From Clostridia bacterium (GTDB lineage Bacteria > Bacillota > Clostridia > Christensenellales > Borkfalkiaceae): a stretch of 64,000 nucleotides of DNA. The stretch is taken from positions 1 through 64,000 of the forward strand of contig JAGAOR010000015.1 in NCBI GenBank assembly GCA_017623605.1, read 5' to 3'. Below are positions 55,889-64,000 of the stretch, one piece after another. Every line of letters begins with the position of its first letter. Position 1 is the first letter of the stretch. The notes beneath the pieces are model-generated. The model was not told the origin of the DNA. It was given only the letters and a program-made list of their open reading frames with translations, and searched no databases. The position numbers and the translations under genes were made by a program.

Positions 55889-56617
55889 ATGCCCAGACAT
55901 AAAATAACGGAGGGAGCGAAGCTCCCCAAGCACGTTGCGCTGATTATGGACGGAAACGGGCGTTGGGCGAAAAAACGTTTAATGCCCCGTTCTTTCGGGC
56001 ATAAAAAGGGTATGGAGCGAATGATCGGGCTTATGGAACACGCGTTTGATTTGGGCGTGGATTACATCACGGTCTACGCGCTTTCCACGGAAAATCTCAA
56101 ACGACCGAAAGAAGAGCTCGGTGGACTTTTCGATCTGATCCGTAATCATTTTGCGGAGTATATGGAGCGCGTTTGCGCGCGGGGCGTACGGCTTCGCGTG
56201 ATCGGCGACACCTCGCTGTTGCCCGACGACGTGCAGGAGATTTTAACCACTTCACAAGCAAAAACGGAAAAATACGTAGGGAAAGGCATTAACGTTGCGC
56301 TTTGCTACGGTTCTCGCGCGGAAATCGTGCGGGCGGCGAATATTGCGGTGGAACGCGGGGAAAAACTTACGGAAGAAAGCTTTTCCGCGCTGTTATACAC
56401 GGGCGGGCAACCTGATCCCGATTTGATTATTCGTACGGGAAAGGAGGTGCGCTTGTCGAATTTTCTGCTTTGGCAGGCGGCGTATGCAGAGCTTTATTTT
56501 TCCGATAAAATGTTTCCCGAATTTTCCGATCGGGATTTGGAAAAGGCAATCGAATGGTATGGGGAAAGGGTGCGACGTTTTGGAAAAACGGACGAACAGT
56601 TGGGAGAAAGATTATGA
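55889..56617 (+). CDS. uppS: Isoprenyl transferase (undecaprenyl diphosphate synthase)
   Basis: Makes the C55 lipid carrier for cell-wall and surface sugars. The 242-aa cis-prenyltransferase has HVALIMDGNGRWAKKR near residue 15, YALSTENLKRP and DLIIRTGKEVRLSNFLLWQAAYAELYF. The usual Gly is replaced in IRTGKEVR, a small variation of IRTSGE. It overlaps cdsA by 4 bases. Confidence 0.95.
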   Translation: MPRHKITEGAKLPKHVALIMDGNGRWAKKRLMPRSFGHKKGMERMIGLMEHAFDLGVDYITVYALSTENLKRPKEELGGLFDLIRNHFAEYMERVCARGVRLRVIGDTSLLPDDVQEILTTSQAKTEKYVGKGINVALCYGSRAEIVRAANIAVERGEKLTEESFSALLYTGGQPDPDLIIRTGKEVRLSNFLLWQAAYAELYFSDKMFPEFSDRDLEKAIEWYGERVRRFGKTDEQLGERL

Positions 56618-57531
56618 AACAAAGAACTATTTCGGGAATTTGCTACGCGGCGATCTTGCTTGGCTTTTTCCTGCTTAAAATCTTCGTGCACGATTTTTGT
56701 TTCGACGTATTCATCTACGCGTTTGCGCTCGTGGGTACGTTTGAAATGTTGCGCGCGATGAAAGACAGAATGACGAAAGCAGAACGCGTGATCGTGTTTG
56801 TGTTTACGTTGATTTGTATTCCCGCTTGCGCGCTTTCGGAATATTACTTCCGCTACGGTTTGCACGTAACGAGCGTATGCTTCGTTGCTATGGGCACGGT
56901 GCTTTTGTCCTTACTCGTTTTGCGGCACGAGGAAACGACGCCCGAAAATCTCGGCGTGGCGTTCTTCTCGTCCCTTTATCCTACGCTACTTTTGATGGTT
57001 CTCGTGCTCGTTAATCACGTGTCCGATCCCGTTGCGGTATCGCAAGGCAAATACCCCGAAGCCCTCGCGGCACTCGCGTTCAATTCCGATCTTTTGATCG
57101 TGTTCGTGTTTGCCGTATCCCCCGTTTGCGACGTATTCGCGTTCTTCTTCGGTCGGTTGTTCAAAAAGCATTTTCCCGATAAGTTAGCGCCTGAAATTAG
57201 CCCGAACAAGACGATTATCGGCGGAATCGGCGGGCTCGTTGGCGGGGTAGTTACTGCGTTGGTGATTTATTTCGCGTATAACGCGATCACGGGCGTGGGA
57301 TACGAGAATATGCAAATTTGGCTTCCCGTGTATCTTGCAATCGGCTTCTTGGCTTCGGCGGCAACGGAATTTGGCGATCTCGTGGAAAGCTGTATTAAAC
57401 GTAAGCTGGGCATTAAGGATATGGGGAATATTATCCCCGGGCACGGCGGGGTGCTCGATCGGATCGACGGCACGCTGTTTGCGAGCGTGGCGGTATACCT
57501 CGTGTTTGCGCTCATTCGACTTTTGGTGTAA
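56614..57531 (+). CDS. cdsA: Phosphatidate cytidylyltransferase
   Basis: CdsA makes CDP-diacylglycerol for phospholipid synthesis. From ATG 56614 it is 305 aa with about eight membrane helices and the C-terminal signature KRKLGIKDMGNIIPGHGG then LDRIDG. The upstream start at 56554 lies inside uppS and is rejected, since ATG 56614 overlaps the uppS stop in the usual ATGA way. Confidence 0.95.
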   Translation: MKQRTISGICYAAILLGFFLLKIFVHDFCFDVFIYAFALVGTFEMLRAMKDRMTKAERVIVFVFTLICIPACALSEYYFRYGLHVTSVCFVAMGTVLLSLLVLRHEETTPENLGVAFFSSLYPTLLLMVLVLVNHVSDPVAVSQGKYPEALAALAFNSDLLIVFVFAVSPVCDVFAFFFGRLFKKHFPDKLAPEISPNKTIIGGIGGLVGGVVTALVIYFAYNAITGVGYENMQIWLPVYLAIGFLASAATEFGDLVESCIKRKLGIKDMGNIIPGHGGVLDRIDGTLFASVAVYLVFALIRLLV

Positions 57532-58685
57532 TGATGAAAACGATTTCCTTAATCGGTTCAACGGGCTCGATCGGTAGACAGGTCTGTTCGGTTGTGCGCC
57601 GACATAGCGAACGCTTTAAAATCGAAAGTATGGTGGCAAATTCTTCTGCGGAAACCTTTTTAAAGCAGGTGCAAGAATTTAAGCCTACGTTCGCCGCGCT
57701 TGCAAGCGAGGAAGCGGGAAAATCAATCGCGGAGCGTATACCCCAAGGCACGCGATTCGTTTGCGGCGAAAAAGCGGTGGAGGAGGCGACGTCCTACGGC
57801 GACGTGGCGTTTATCGCGGCAACGGGCTTTGCGGGCTTACAATATACCCTTAAAGCAATCGAACAGAAAAAGGATATTGCGCTTGCCAACAAAGAAACGC
57901 TCGTTTGTGGCGGCGAGCTCGTTATGAATAAAATCAAGGGGGCAGGTGTGCGTTTAATGCCCGTTGATAGCGAACATTCGGCACTTTGGCAGGCTTTGAA
58001 TTTCCGTTTAAACGCGCCTTTTTCGAGGCTGATTATTACGGCGAGCGGAGGTCCGTTCTACGGCTATACGAAAGAAAAATTAGCGGGCGTTACGCCCGCT
58101 TCTGCGCTTAAACACCCCACGTGGCAAATGGGCGCGAAAATTACGATTGATTCGGCAACGCTTTTAAACAAAGGCTTTGAAGTGATTGAGGCAAAATGGC
58201 TATACGATACTCCGCTTGAAAAAATTCAAACGGTGGTACAACCCGAAAGCATTATCCATTCGATGGTAGAGTTTGCCGACGGGGGCGTGCTCGCGCAAAT
58301 GAGTTATCCGACGATGGAGCTTCCCATTCAGCTCGCGCTCACCTACCCCGAACGTTTGGATTGTGATTTGAAGCCGCTTGATTTCGTATCGCTTGGGCAA
58401 ATTCGCTTTTTGCCGCTCGAAAGAAAGGCGTTCCCGTGCTACGATCTCGCGCTTACGGCGGCGGAATGGGGAGATAATTATCCCTGTGCGCTAAACGGTG
58501 CAGGCGAGATTGCCGTGCGGGCGTTTTTACAAGAAAAAATAGGATTTTTACAGATCGCCGAAACGATTGGCTACGCATTAGAGAAAACGGAGCGTGCAAA
58601 AGCGACGAGCTATGCGGTTTTGCAGCAAACGGACGCGCGCGCCCGCGTATACGCAAAAGAATATATTGCGAAAAAGGGAATATAA
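57531..58685 (+). CDS. dxr: 1-deoxy-D-xylulose 5-phosphate reductoisomerase
   Basis: The second step of the MEP isoprenoid pathway, making MEP with NADPH. The 384-aa protein has the nucleotide loop SLIGSTGSIGRQ, LANKETLVCGG, the metal ligands in MPVDSEHSALWQ and the ITASGGPFYG loop. ATG 57531 overlaps the cdsA stop; ATG 57534 is equally possible. GGGGGCAGGT at 57938 lies inside the gene. Confidence 0.96.
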   Translation: MMKTISLIGSTGSIGRQVCSVVRRHSERFKIESMVANSSAETFLKQVQEFKPTFAALASEEAGKSIAERIPQGTRFVCGEKAVEEATSYGDVAFIAATGFAGLQYTLKAIEQKKDIALANKETLVCGGELVMNKIKGAGVRLMPVDSEHSALWQALNFRLNAPFSRLIITASGGPFYGYTKEKLAGVTPASALKHPTWQMGAKITIDSATLLNKGFEVIEAKWLYDTPLEKIQTVVQPESIIHSMVEFADGGVLAQMSYPTMELPIQLALTYPERLDCDLKPLDFVSLGQIRFLPLERKAFPCYDLALTAAEWGDNYPCALNGAGEIAVRAFLQEKIGFLQIAETIGYALEKTERAKATSYAVLQQTDARARVYAKEYIAKKGI

Positions 58686-58688
58686 CCT

Positions 58689-60251
58689 ATGAAAAAGAAA
58701 GTGGTTTCGTGTTTTTGCCTATTGTTAGCAACGCTCTTTTCGGCGGGGGCTTTTTCTGCTTGCTACATCTTGTCGGGAGAATCGAACGGAAGCGCAAGCA
58801 CGAGCGACTCTTCAAACTCTGCTTCGAGCGATTCTTCAAGCTCTGCTTCGAGCGATTCTTCAAGCTCTGCGGCGGAGGACGTTTTACCAAGCACCGTCTT
58901 GACTTGTGCGATTGAGGACAACGCATATTCTCACGAATGGCTTTCGGATATTATTGCCGCTTTTGAAGCGGAACACGCCGAAAGTACGTTCAAGGACGGT
59001 GAAAAGGGCGTTAGAGTGATTTTAAAAGCCGAAGCGTATTCTTCTTTGAACGATATAAATTTTTGCAAAAATCCGCGTGGCGCGAATGTTACTGAGGTTT
59101 TGACGGAAAAGAATATCGTCGAAAAACTCGAATTTTCTCCTTGCGCACGAAAGGGGAAATATTATACGATACCGTATTTAGTAGACACATACGGGATTGT
59201 ATACAACGCTGATTTATTTGAAGAAAACGGGTGGAAAATCCCGAACACGACGACGGAATTGTTGGCACTTTGCGAGGAAATGCAAGGGATAGCCGTACCG
59301 TTTATTTCAGACGGAACGGGAGAAACTGCGTGTTGGGAGGAAGCTTTCAACGTGTGGTGGGGACAATACGAGGGCGTGCAAGCCTACGAGAATTTTTGGG
59401 ACGGCGTAAACGCCGACGGAGCGTATTCCAAAGACGTTTTTACCCAGCAGGGTAGGTTGGAAGCGTTGAAAATTTTGGAAGTATGCGTTCAAAACGAATA
59501 TTTGTCCTCCAAATCGTACGGGGCGAACAATACGGAAACACAGGCGGTTTTGGAATTTTTGACAAGCGGGAATTCAAAGAGTAGACCTCCGATTGCTATG
59601 ATTCCGTACGGCGAAACGTTTGGGGAAAGAGCGCGAGCGTACGATAGTGTCGTTTCTTTGCCGAAAATGGGTATTATGAAAGTGCCTGTGGTCAGTTCCA
59701 TTATCACGAAATGTCAAACGATTGCCGACGATACTACGCTGTCTGCCGTGATTGCCGCCATTGATAACGGCAAAACTTCGTACACGGGCGTAAGCGAAAA
59801 GGATTTTGAAAGGGTGAAAGCCGCGCGCGCCGTAACGGGGAGCACGCCGATATTGGAAATTGCGGTCGGAGAAAAAAGTAAAGACACACAAGCAGTAAAT
59901 GCGTTTTTGGAGTTTGTCGTTAGCGAAACTGCGTTTACGCTTGCCGCCCAAAACGGCGTTACCCCTGCTTTGAAATATACGTTGACGTCGTCGCAAAAAG
60001 AAGGCTTAAACGATTTGAAACAAGCAACCTTGGAAACGTTGGGGACGCAAAAGGCGGTATATTTACCCCTTGTAACGCATAAACTTTTATACGACGGCGG
60101 TTATCGCCCGTTTACCCTTTCGGCGTGGAACGCTATGTCGGCTTTTCGAAGCGGAAGCAAAACGGCGCAAGGCGTATACGACGAAACGCTTGCGCATTAT
60201 ACACAAAGCGTGTTTGAGGGACATCTTTTAAAAGCAGGGCTTATTCCTTAA
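58689..60251 (+). CDS. Solute-binding-protein-like lipoprotein
   Basis: A 520-aa exported lipoprotein. A signal peptide ends in the lipobox FSAC with C25, followed by a Ser-rich linker (residues 30-60) made of three 24-bp repeats, then an extracellular family 1 solute-binding fold: TIPYLVDTYGIVYNADLFEENGWKIP is typical of sugar ABC binding proteins. No ABC permease or ATPase is adjacent. Its position between dxr and rseP, 3 bases after dxr, is unusual and suggests co-expression with envelope genes. The ligand is unknown. Confidence 0.75.
   Translation: MKKKVVSCFCLLLATLFSAGAFSACYILSGESNGSASTSDSSNSASSDSSSSASSDSSSSAAEDVLPSTVLTCAIEDNAYSHEWLSDIIAAFEAEHAESTFKDGEKGVRVILKAEAYSSLNDINFCKNPRGANVTEVLTEKNIVEKLEFSPCARKGKYYTIPYLVDTYGIVYNADLFEENGWKIPNTTTELLALCEEMQGIAVPFISDGTGETACWEEAFNVWWGQYEGVQAYENFWDGVNADGAYSKDVFTQQGRLEALKILEVCVQNEYLSSKSYGANNTETQAVLEFLTSGNSKSRPPIAMIPYGETFGERARAYDSVVSLPKMGIMKVPVVSSIITKCQTIADDTTLSAVIAAIDNGKTSYTGVSEKDFERVKAARAVTGSTPILEIAVGEKSKDTQAVNAFLEFVVSETAFTLAAQNGVTPALKYTLTSSQKEGLNDLKQATLETLGTQKAVYLPLVTHKLLYDGGYRPFTLSAWNAMSAFRSGSKTAQGVYDETLAHYTQSVFEGHLLKAGLIP
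58804..58875 (+). repeat. Three 24-bp tandem repeats coding a Ser-rich linker
   Basis: Three units of AGCGATTCTTCAAGCTCTGC plus TTCG, with few changes, encode repeated SDSSSSAS-type stretches that space the lipid anchor from the binding domain. The copy number may vary between strains. Confidence 0.75.
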
Positions 60252-60277
60252 AAAGTTTAAAAGGGGATATAACAGAT

Positions 60278-61486
60278 TTGAGTATTGTAAACGTGTTGGC
60301 GATAAACGTATTAAAAAGCGTCGGCTCGATCGCACTTGCGATCGGTATTTTGCTTGCTATGGTAACGGTGCACGAATTTGGACACTATATCGTTGGCAAG
60401 CTTTTAAATTTTAAGATCACCGAATTTTCCGTGGGCTTCGGACCTGCCATTTTGAAAAAACGCAGTAAAAAATCGGGCGAGCTGTTCGCGCTCCGCGTCG
60501 TGCCGCTCGGCGGCTATTGCGCGTTCGACGGCGAGGACGAATACGAGGAAACGGATCAAACGGAAGAGCAAAACGAGCAAGAAGAGCAAAACGAACAAAA
60601 AGAACAGAAAGAACAAAAAGAACAAGACGAATATCCCGAGCCCAAGGGCGAACGGTTTAACGATCAACCGCCGTGGAAGCGTATTTTAGTATTGATCGCG
60701 GGCGCGACGATGAATTATCTTTTAGCGCTTTTGTTGCTCGTGATTATGTTCGCGGGAATCGGTCGCCCCGTGTATTCCGTGGTCGTGGAGAAGTCCGAAC
60801 AAAGTACGGCGACGGTTGCCGTGCAAACGGAAAGGACGAACGTTTCGGACGGCTTACAAACGGGCGACGTTATTTTAAAACTTAACGGCAAAAACGTATA
60901 TTTGATTACCGATTATCTCGACGCGATTAGCGGAGAAAAGGCGGGTGCGGAAATTCCCGTTTTGGTTTCGTCGGGCGGGGAGCTCATTACGCGTACGCTC
61001 GTGCTTGCCGTTGATGCGAATTTTGCGAATATGTCGGATACGCAAACGCTTCTAAAAGCGATGAATATCTACGGGCTTTTCACGGTAACGGAGCAGCAAG
61101 GATTTTTCCCGTCGATAGGGCATTCGTTTGTCTATTCGTTCAAGATCGGGGGCACGGTGCTTCGTTCCCTTGGCGAGCTTATCACGGGTAAGCTTGGTAT
61201 TAGCGCCATGGGTGGACCGGTTACGACGATTTCTATCACCGCGCAAGCGGCGACGAGCGGCTTGATGTCTTTTCTCAATATCGCGGCGTTTATCGGGGTA
61301 AACCTTGCCGTGTTCAACCTTCTGCCCGTGCCCGCGCTGGACGGTTGTAAAGTCATTTTCTGTTTGATTGAATGGATACGCAAGAAACCCGTGAACAGAA
61401 AGATCGAAACGATTATCAACCTCGTCGGTATCATTTTCCTGTTCGGCTTTGCGATTCTGGTGGACTTGTTACAATTATTTATTTAA
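60278..61486 (+). CDS. rseP: Site-2-type intramembrane metalloprotease RseP
   Basis: RseP cuts membrane-spanning regulators within the bilayer. The 402-aa protein starts with TTG (AAGGGG about 11 bases upstream). The zinc motif HEFGH is at residues 32-36, a PDZ domain lies around residues 185-250 and the LDG motif in PVPALDGCKVIF is near residue 355. Between the first helix region and the second lies an odd insertion of about 40 residues made of Glu, Gln, Asn and Lys (residues 88-128), encoded by near-repeats of GAACAAAAA. It closes the pyrH-rseP block. Confidence 0.92.
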   Translation: MSIVNVLAINVLKSVGSIALAIGILLAMVTVHEFGHYIVGKLLNFKITEFSVGFGPAILKKRSKKSGELFALRVVPLGGYCAFDGEDEYEETDQTEEQNEQEEQNEQKEQKEQKEQDEYPEPKGERFNDQPPWKRILVLIAGATMNYLLALLLLVIMFAGIGRPVYSVVVEKSEQSTATVAVQTERTNVSDGLQTGDVILKLNGKNVYLITDYLDAISGEKAGAEIPVLVSSGGELITRTLVLAVDANFANMSDTQTLLKAMNIYGLFTVTEQQGFFPSIGHSFVYSFKIGGTVLRSLGELITGKLGISAMGGPVTTISITAQAATSGLMSFLNIAAFIGVNLAVFNLLPVPALDGCKVIFCLIEWIRKKPVNRKIETIINLVGIIFLFGFAILVDLLQLFI

Positions 61487-61496
61487 AAAAAATTTT

Positions 61497-61530
61497 ACCT
61501 GTCAAGTAAAAATGCTTGACAGGTATATTT
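61497..61530 (+). terminator. rseP terminator hairpin sharing bases with the ylxM -35 box
   Basis: ACCTGTCAAG (61497-61506) and CTTGACAGGT (61515-61524) form a perfect 10-bp stem with an 8-base loop, followed by ATATTTTTA. The right arm contains the TTGACA of the next promoter. Confidence 0.65.
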
Positions 61531-61544
61531 TTATCGTGTATAAT
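61516..61544 (+). promoter_or_regulatory. Consensus promoter of ylxM-ffh, leaderless geometry
   Basis: TTGACA (61516-61521), 17-base spacer, TATAAT (61539-61544). Seven bases separate the -10 from ATG 61552, so transcription should start at or beside the start codon. Confidence 0.75.
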
Positions 61545-61551
61545 GATAGCA

Positions 61552-61920
61552 ATGAAAGACGATTTGAAGTTTTTACAGCTTTGGGATTTATATTCCCCGC
61601 TTCTCACGCAAACGCAACGGGAGATCACCGATTTATATTTTAACTACGACTTGTCATTAGGCGAGATCGCAGAACAAAAGGGCGTATCGCGGCAGAGCGT
61701 GTCCGATTGTTTGGGGAAGTGCAGAAAGCAATTGGAAAAATACGACGAAAAGCTCGGCTTTTTGAAAATGCTCACCGATTTATCGAGGGAATATTCGGCG
61801 TATATGACGCAGGTTACGAGATTTATCAAGGAGCAAAATTCACCTGAGGCGCAAAGCTTAAAGGAAAGGCTTGACGCCGTGCATAAAGAGTACGGCTCGG
61901 AAATTATAGAAACGGAATAA
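61552..61920 (+). CDS. ylxM: YlxM-family putative DNA-binding protein
   Basis: A 122-aa protein with a sigma-70 region-4-like HTH: LTQTQREITDLYF then SLGEIAEQKGVSRQSVSDCLGKCRKQLEKYDEKL. YlxM is linked with the signal recognition particle genes in Firmicutes and stimulates Ffh in some. The in-frame ATG at 61543 is inside the -10 box, so 61552 is the start. No ribosome site exists. It is 11 bases before ffh. Confidence 0.92.
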   Translation: MKDDLKFLQLWDLYSPLLTQTQREITDLYFNYDLSLGEIAEQKGVSRQSVSDCLGKCRKQLEKYDEKLGFLKMLTDLSREYSAYMTQVTRFIKEQNSPEAQSLKERLDAVHKEYGSEIIETE

Positions 61921-61931
61921 AAGAGGTTAGA

Positions 61932-63251
61932 ATGGCTTTATTCGGTTCGTTATCAGAAAGATTAAATCATATATTTTCCAAGCTCACGAAAAGGGGAAAA
62001 CTCACGGAGCTTGAGATCCGTATGGCAATGCGCGAAGTGCGCGTGGCTTTGCTCGAAGCGGACGTAAATTTAAAAGTTGCTAAGCAATTTATCGCGGAGG
62101 TTTCCGAAAAGGCGGTGGGGCAAGAAATTTTGTCCTCGCTCAATCCTGCCCAGCAGGTGATCAAGATCGTCAACGAGGAGCTGATCGCGCTTATGGGCGC
62201 GAAAAACGCGAAGTTAGAAGTGTCGCCCAAGCTTCCTACCGTGATTATGATGTGCGGTTTGCAAGGCGCGGGTAAAACCACTCTTTGCGGCAAACTCGCG
62301 ATGCTCTTAAAAAAGCAGGGCAAAAAGCCCTTGCTCGTAGCGGGAGATATTTATCGCCCTGCGGCGATCACGCAGTTGCAAGTCGTGGGGAAGAACGCGC
62401 AGGTGGAAGTGTTTGAAAAGGGCACGCAAAACCCCGTAAAAACGGCAAGGCAAGCGATTGAATACGCAAATTCAAAAGGCTTCGATACGGTGATTTTGGA
62501 CACGGCAGGGCGTTTACAAATCGACGATACCCTGATGAGCGAGCTTGAAAATATCAAGAAAGAAGTGGAGATCACGGAAACGCTACTCGTCGTGGACGCT
62601 ATGACGGGACAAGAAGCGGTGAACGTGGCGGAAACGTTCAATGCCCGTTTGGACGTTACGGGCGTGATCTTGACCAAGCTTGACGGCGATACCCGTGGCG
62701 GCGCGTGTTTGTCTATCAAAGCGGTTACGGGCAAACCCATTAAATTTATCGGCGTGGGTGAAAAGCTCACCGATTTAGAACCGTTCTATCCCGATCGTAT
62801 GGCTTCAAGAATCCTTGGTATGGGCGACGTGCTTTCGCTCATTGAAAAGGCGCAACAAGCAATCACCGAAGAGGACGCGAAGAAAATGCAACAGAAAATG
62901 CTTGCCAATTCGTTCACGCTTTCCGATTACTTGGAGCAGTTTTCTATGATGAAGAAAATGGGGGGCGCGGGCGCAATGCTTTCTATGCTTCCGGGCGCAG
63001 GAAAGCTCAAAGTCAACGAAAGCGATATAGACGAGAAAAAGATCGAGCGCACGAAAGCGATTATTCTTTCTATGACGAAGGCAGAGCGGGATAATCCCTC
63101 GATTATTGATAGCAAGAGAAAGCGGAGAATTGCAAGCGGTTCGGGTACGAGCGTACAGGACGTGAATCAGCTTTTGAAACAATTCGAACAAACGAAGCTT
63201 CTGATGAAACAGCTTAAAGGTGGGCGCGGAAAATTCCGACTTCCGTTCTAA
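61932..63251 (+). CDS. ffh: Signal recognition particle protein Ffh
   Basis: The SRP GTPase that targets nascent membrane proteins. The 439-aa protein has an N domain, the G motifs GLQGAGKTTLCGKLA near residue 109, DTAGRLQ near 192 and TKLDGDTRGGA near 248, and a Met-rich M domain (QFSMMKKMGGAGAMLSMLPG and later). Length is near the short end of the family. AAAGAGG precedes the ATG. Confidence 0.97.
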   Translation: MALFGSLSERLNHIFSKLTKRGKLTELEIRMAMREVRVALLEADVNLKVAKQFIAEVSEKAVGQEILSSLNPAQQVIKIVNEELIALMGAKNAKLEVSPKLPTVIMMCGLQGAGKTTLCGKLAMLLKKQGKKPLLVAGDIYRPAAITQLQVVGKNAQVEVFEKGTQNPVKTARQAIEYANSKGFDTVILDTAGRLQIDDTLMSELENIKKEVEITETLLVVDAMTGQEAVNVAETFNARLDVTGVILTKLDGDTRGGACLSIKAVTGKPIKFIGVGEKLTDLEPFYPDRMASRILGMGDVLSLIEKAQQAITEEDAKKMQQKMLANSFTLSDYLEQFSMMKKMGGAGAMLSMLPGAGKLKVNESDIDEKKIERTKAIILSMTKAERDNPSIIDSKRKRRIASGSGTSVQDVNQLLKQFEQTKLLMKQLKGGRGKFRLPF

Positions 63252-63319
63252 CGCGAAGCGTTCTTTGATAAAAAAAAGAAAAATAAAAAAATATTTTATA
63301 TACTTTGGAGGTATGAATT

Positions 63320-63613
63320 ATGGTAAAAATGAGACTTATGAGAATGGGCGACAAAAAGAACCCTATCTACCGTGTCGTAGTCGTGGACAGCAGAAAGGCT
63401 GCTACGGGCGAGTACATTGAATGTGTTGGTCATTACAGACCTACTTGCGATCCCGTTGAGCTTGATATGAACGCAGAAGCGGCGAAAGCTTGGCTTGCAA
63501 AGGGTGTTCAACCCACGGAAACGGTGAAAAACTTGCTTGTAAAAGCGGGCGTAGTAGAAAAGAGCGAAAAATTAAGCCCTTCCAAGACCAAAGGCAAGAA
63601 ATCGGATAAATAA
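63320..63613 (+). CDS. rpsP: 30S ribosomal protein S16
   Basis: A 97-aa protein with the S16 signature VKMRLMRMGDKKNPIYRVVVVDSR and GHYRPTCDP, plus a Lys-rich tail after residue 82. A TTTGGAGG ribosome site lies upstream. It follows ffh by 68 bases and is separated from khpA by a hairpin repeat. Confidence 0.97.
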   Translation: MVKMRLMRMGDKKNPIYRVVVVDSRKAATGEYIECVGHYRPTCDPVELDMNAEAAKAWLAKGVQPTETVKNLLVKAGVVEKSEKLSPSKTKGKKSDK

Positions 63614-63700
63614 GTGAATGGAACACGCCCGCGTTCGTGAATTGGCTTGCGCCGTCTAAGCGTTAGCGAAATTTCACGCAAACGAAGTTTGCAATTCATT
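63614..63700. repeat. Short copy of the GTGAATTG hairpin array
   Basis: GTGAATGG (63614) and GTGAATTG (63637) on the left, TTTCAC (63671) and GCAAAC-GAA-GTTTGC followed by CAATTCAT (63692) on the right. AGCGTTAGCGAAA then TTCACGC is shared with the large array at 21251-21453. Confidence 0.7.
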
Positions 63701-63722
63701 TGTAAAGAAAGGAGCTTAAATC

Positions 63723-63989
63723 ATGTTGGATTTAATCAAATATATCGTCGGTCAATTTGCCGAAGATAAAGAAAACGTCGAATACGAAGTCAAAGAAAAA
63801 GACCGCGTAATCGAAGTGAACGTCGTGCTTTCGCCCTCGGATATGGGGAAAGTGATCGGTAAGCAAGGCAAAATTGCCAAAGCGATGCGTACGCTCGTGC
63901 GCGCGGCAACGCCGAGGGATAGTAAAAAATACGTGGTAGAGATCCGCGAAAGAGGCGCAGAAGCCGTAGATAACGCGGACGAAAAATAA
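63723..63989 (+). CDS. khpA: KH-domain RNA-binding protein KhpA
   Basis: An 88-aa single-KH-domain RNA-binding protein. The GxxG loop is in GKVIGKQGKIAKAMRTLVRA near residue 40. It usually lies between rpsP and rimM, and pairs with KhpB in cell-elongation control of some Firmicutes. AAAGGAGC precedes the ATG, which is one of the rare CATG sites in the core. Confidence 0.94.
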   Translation: MLDLIKYIVGQFAEDKENVEYEVKEKDRVIEVNVVLSPSDMGKVIGKQGKIAKAMRTLVRAATPRDSKKYVVEIRERGAEAVDNADEK

Positions 63990-64000
63990 GCTTGCCAAAT

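Noticed and set aside
56554..56613. Longer N terminus for CdsA
   Set aside because: It lies wholly inside uppS; the ATG overlapping the uppS stop fits both the family length and the operon style.
58804..58875. CRISPR-like tandem repeat
   Set aside because: The 24-bp units are continuous, in frame and code for a Ser-rich linker of a lipoprotein.

Overview
The window looks like chromosomal DNA of an uncultured, Clostridia-like Firmicute. Supporting signs are a tandem glycine riboswitch before an AGCS symporter, a T-box before leuA, the FeoA/FeoB/Cys-rich trio, a DUF1538 membrane protein with two PII-like proteins, a DUF815 ATPase, and the gene orders pyrH-frr-uppS-cdsA-dxr-rseP and ylxM-ffh-rpsP-khpA. 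No genus could be named from the sequence alone. No rRNA, tRNA, transposase or CRISPR array was recognised.

Layout. 0.5-3.9 kb: ruvCAB and queA. 4.0-7.3 kb: a DtxR-type regulator and the iron operon feoA-feoB-Cys-rich protein, with inverted repeats around the promoter. 7.3-12.6 kb: mostly minus-strand genes (TraX-like protein, a membrane protein, an SGNH/SASA esterase, two PII-like proteins and DUF1538) plus queH on the plus strand, which finishes the queuosine route begun by queA. 12.7-14.6 kb: glycine riboswitch and Na+/amino-acid symporter. 14.7-29.0 kb: nearly the whole branched-chain amino-acid pathway (ilvE, T-box, leuA, ilvBN, ilvC, ilvD, leuCDB, ilvA, ridA), with structured repeats inserted between several genes.

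29.0-51.6 kb is a surface-polysaccharide locus. A PglF/E/C/D-like set would make and prime with a bacillosamine-type sugar. FnlA/B/C homologues would make UDP-L-FucNAc, and a WbuB-like transferase could add it. Further glycosyltransferases, a Wzy-like polymerase, a Wzx flippase, an acyltransferase with a 13-C tract near its start, and a large ligase-glycosyltransferase fusion complete it. The middle of this locus is more AT-rich than its surroundings and looks acquired.

51.7-64 kb: a ZIP transporter; a two-gene module of a HipA/CtkA-like kinase and a recombinase-HTH protein; then housekeeping genes for UMP kinase, ribosome recycling, isoprenoid/phospholipid/envelope synthesis (pyrH, frr, uppS, cdsA, dxr, an unusual inserted lipoprotein, rseP), protein targeting (ylxM, ffh), rpsP and khpA.

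Non-gene signals that stand out: strong avoidance of CATG (and apparently GGCC) outside the polysaccharide block, a 10-mer GGGGGCAGGT recurring in different reading frames, two families of structured intergenic repeats, and three genes (ruvC, queH, ylxM) whose promoters sit so close to the start codon that their mRNAs should be leaderless or nearly so.
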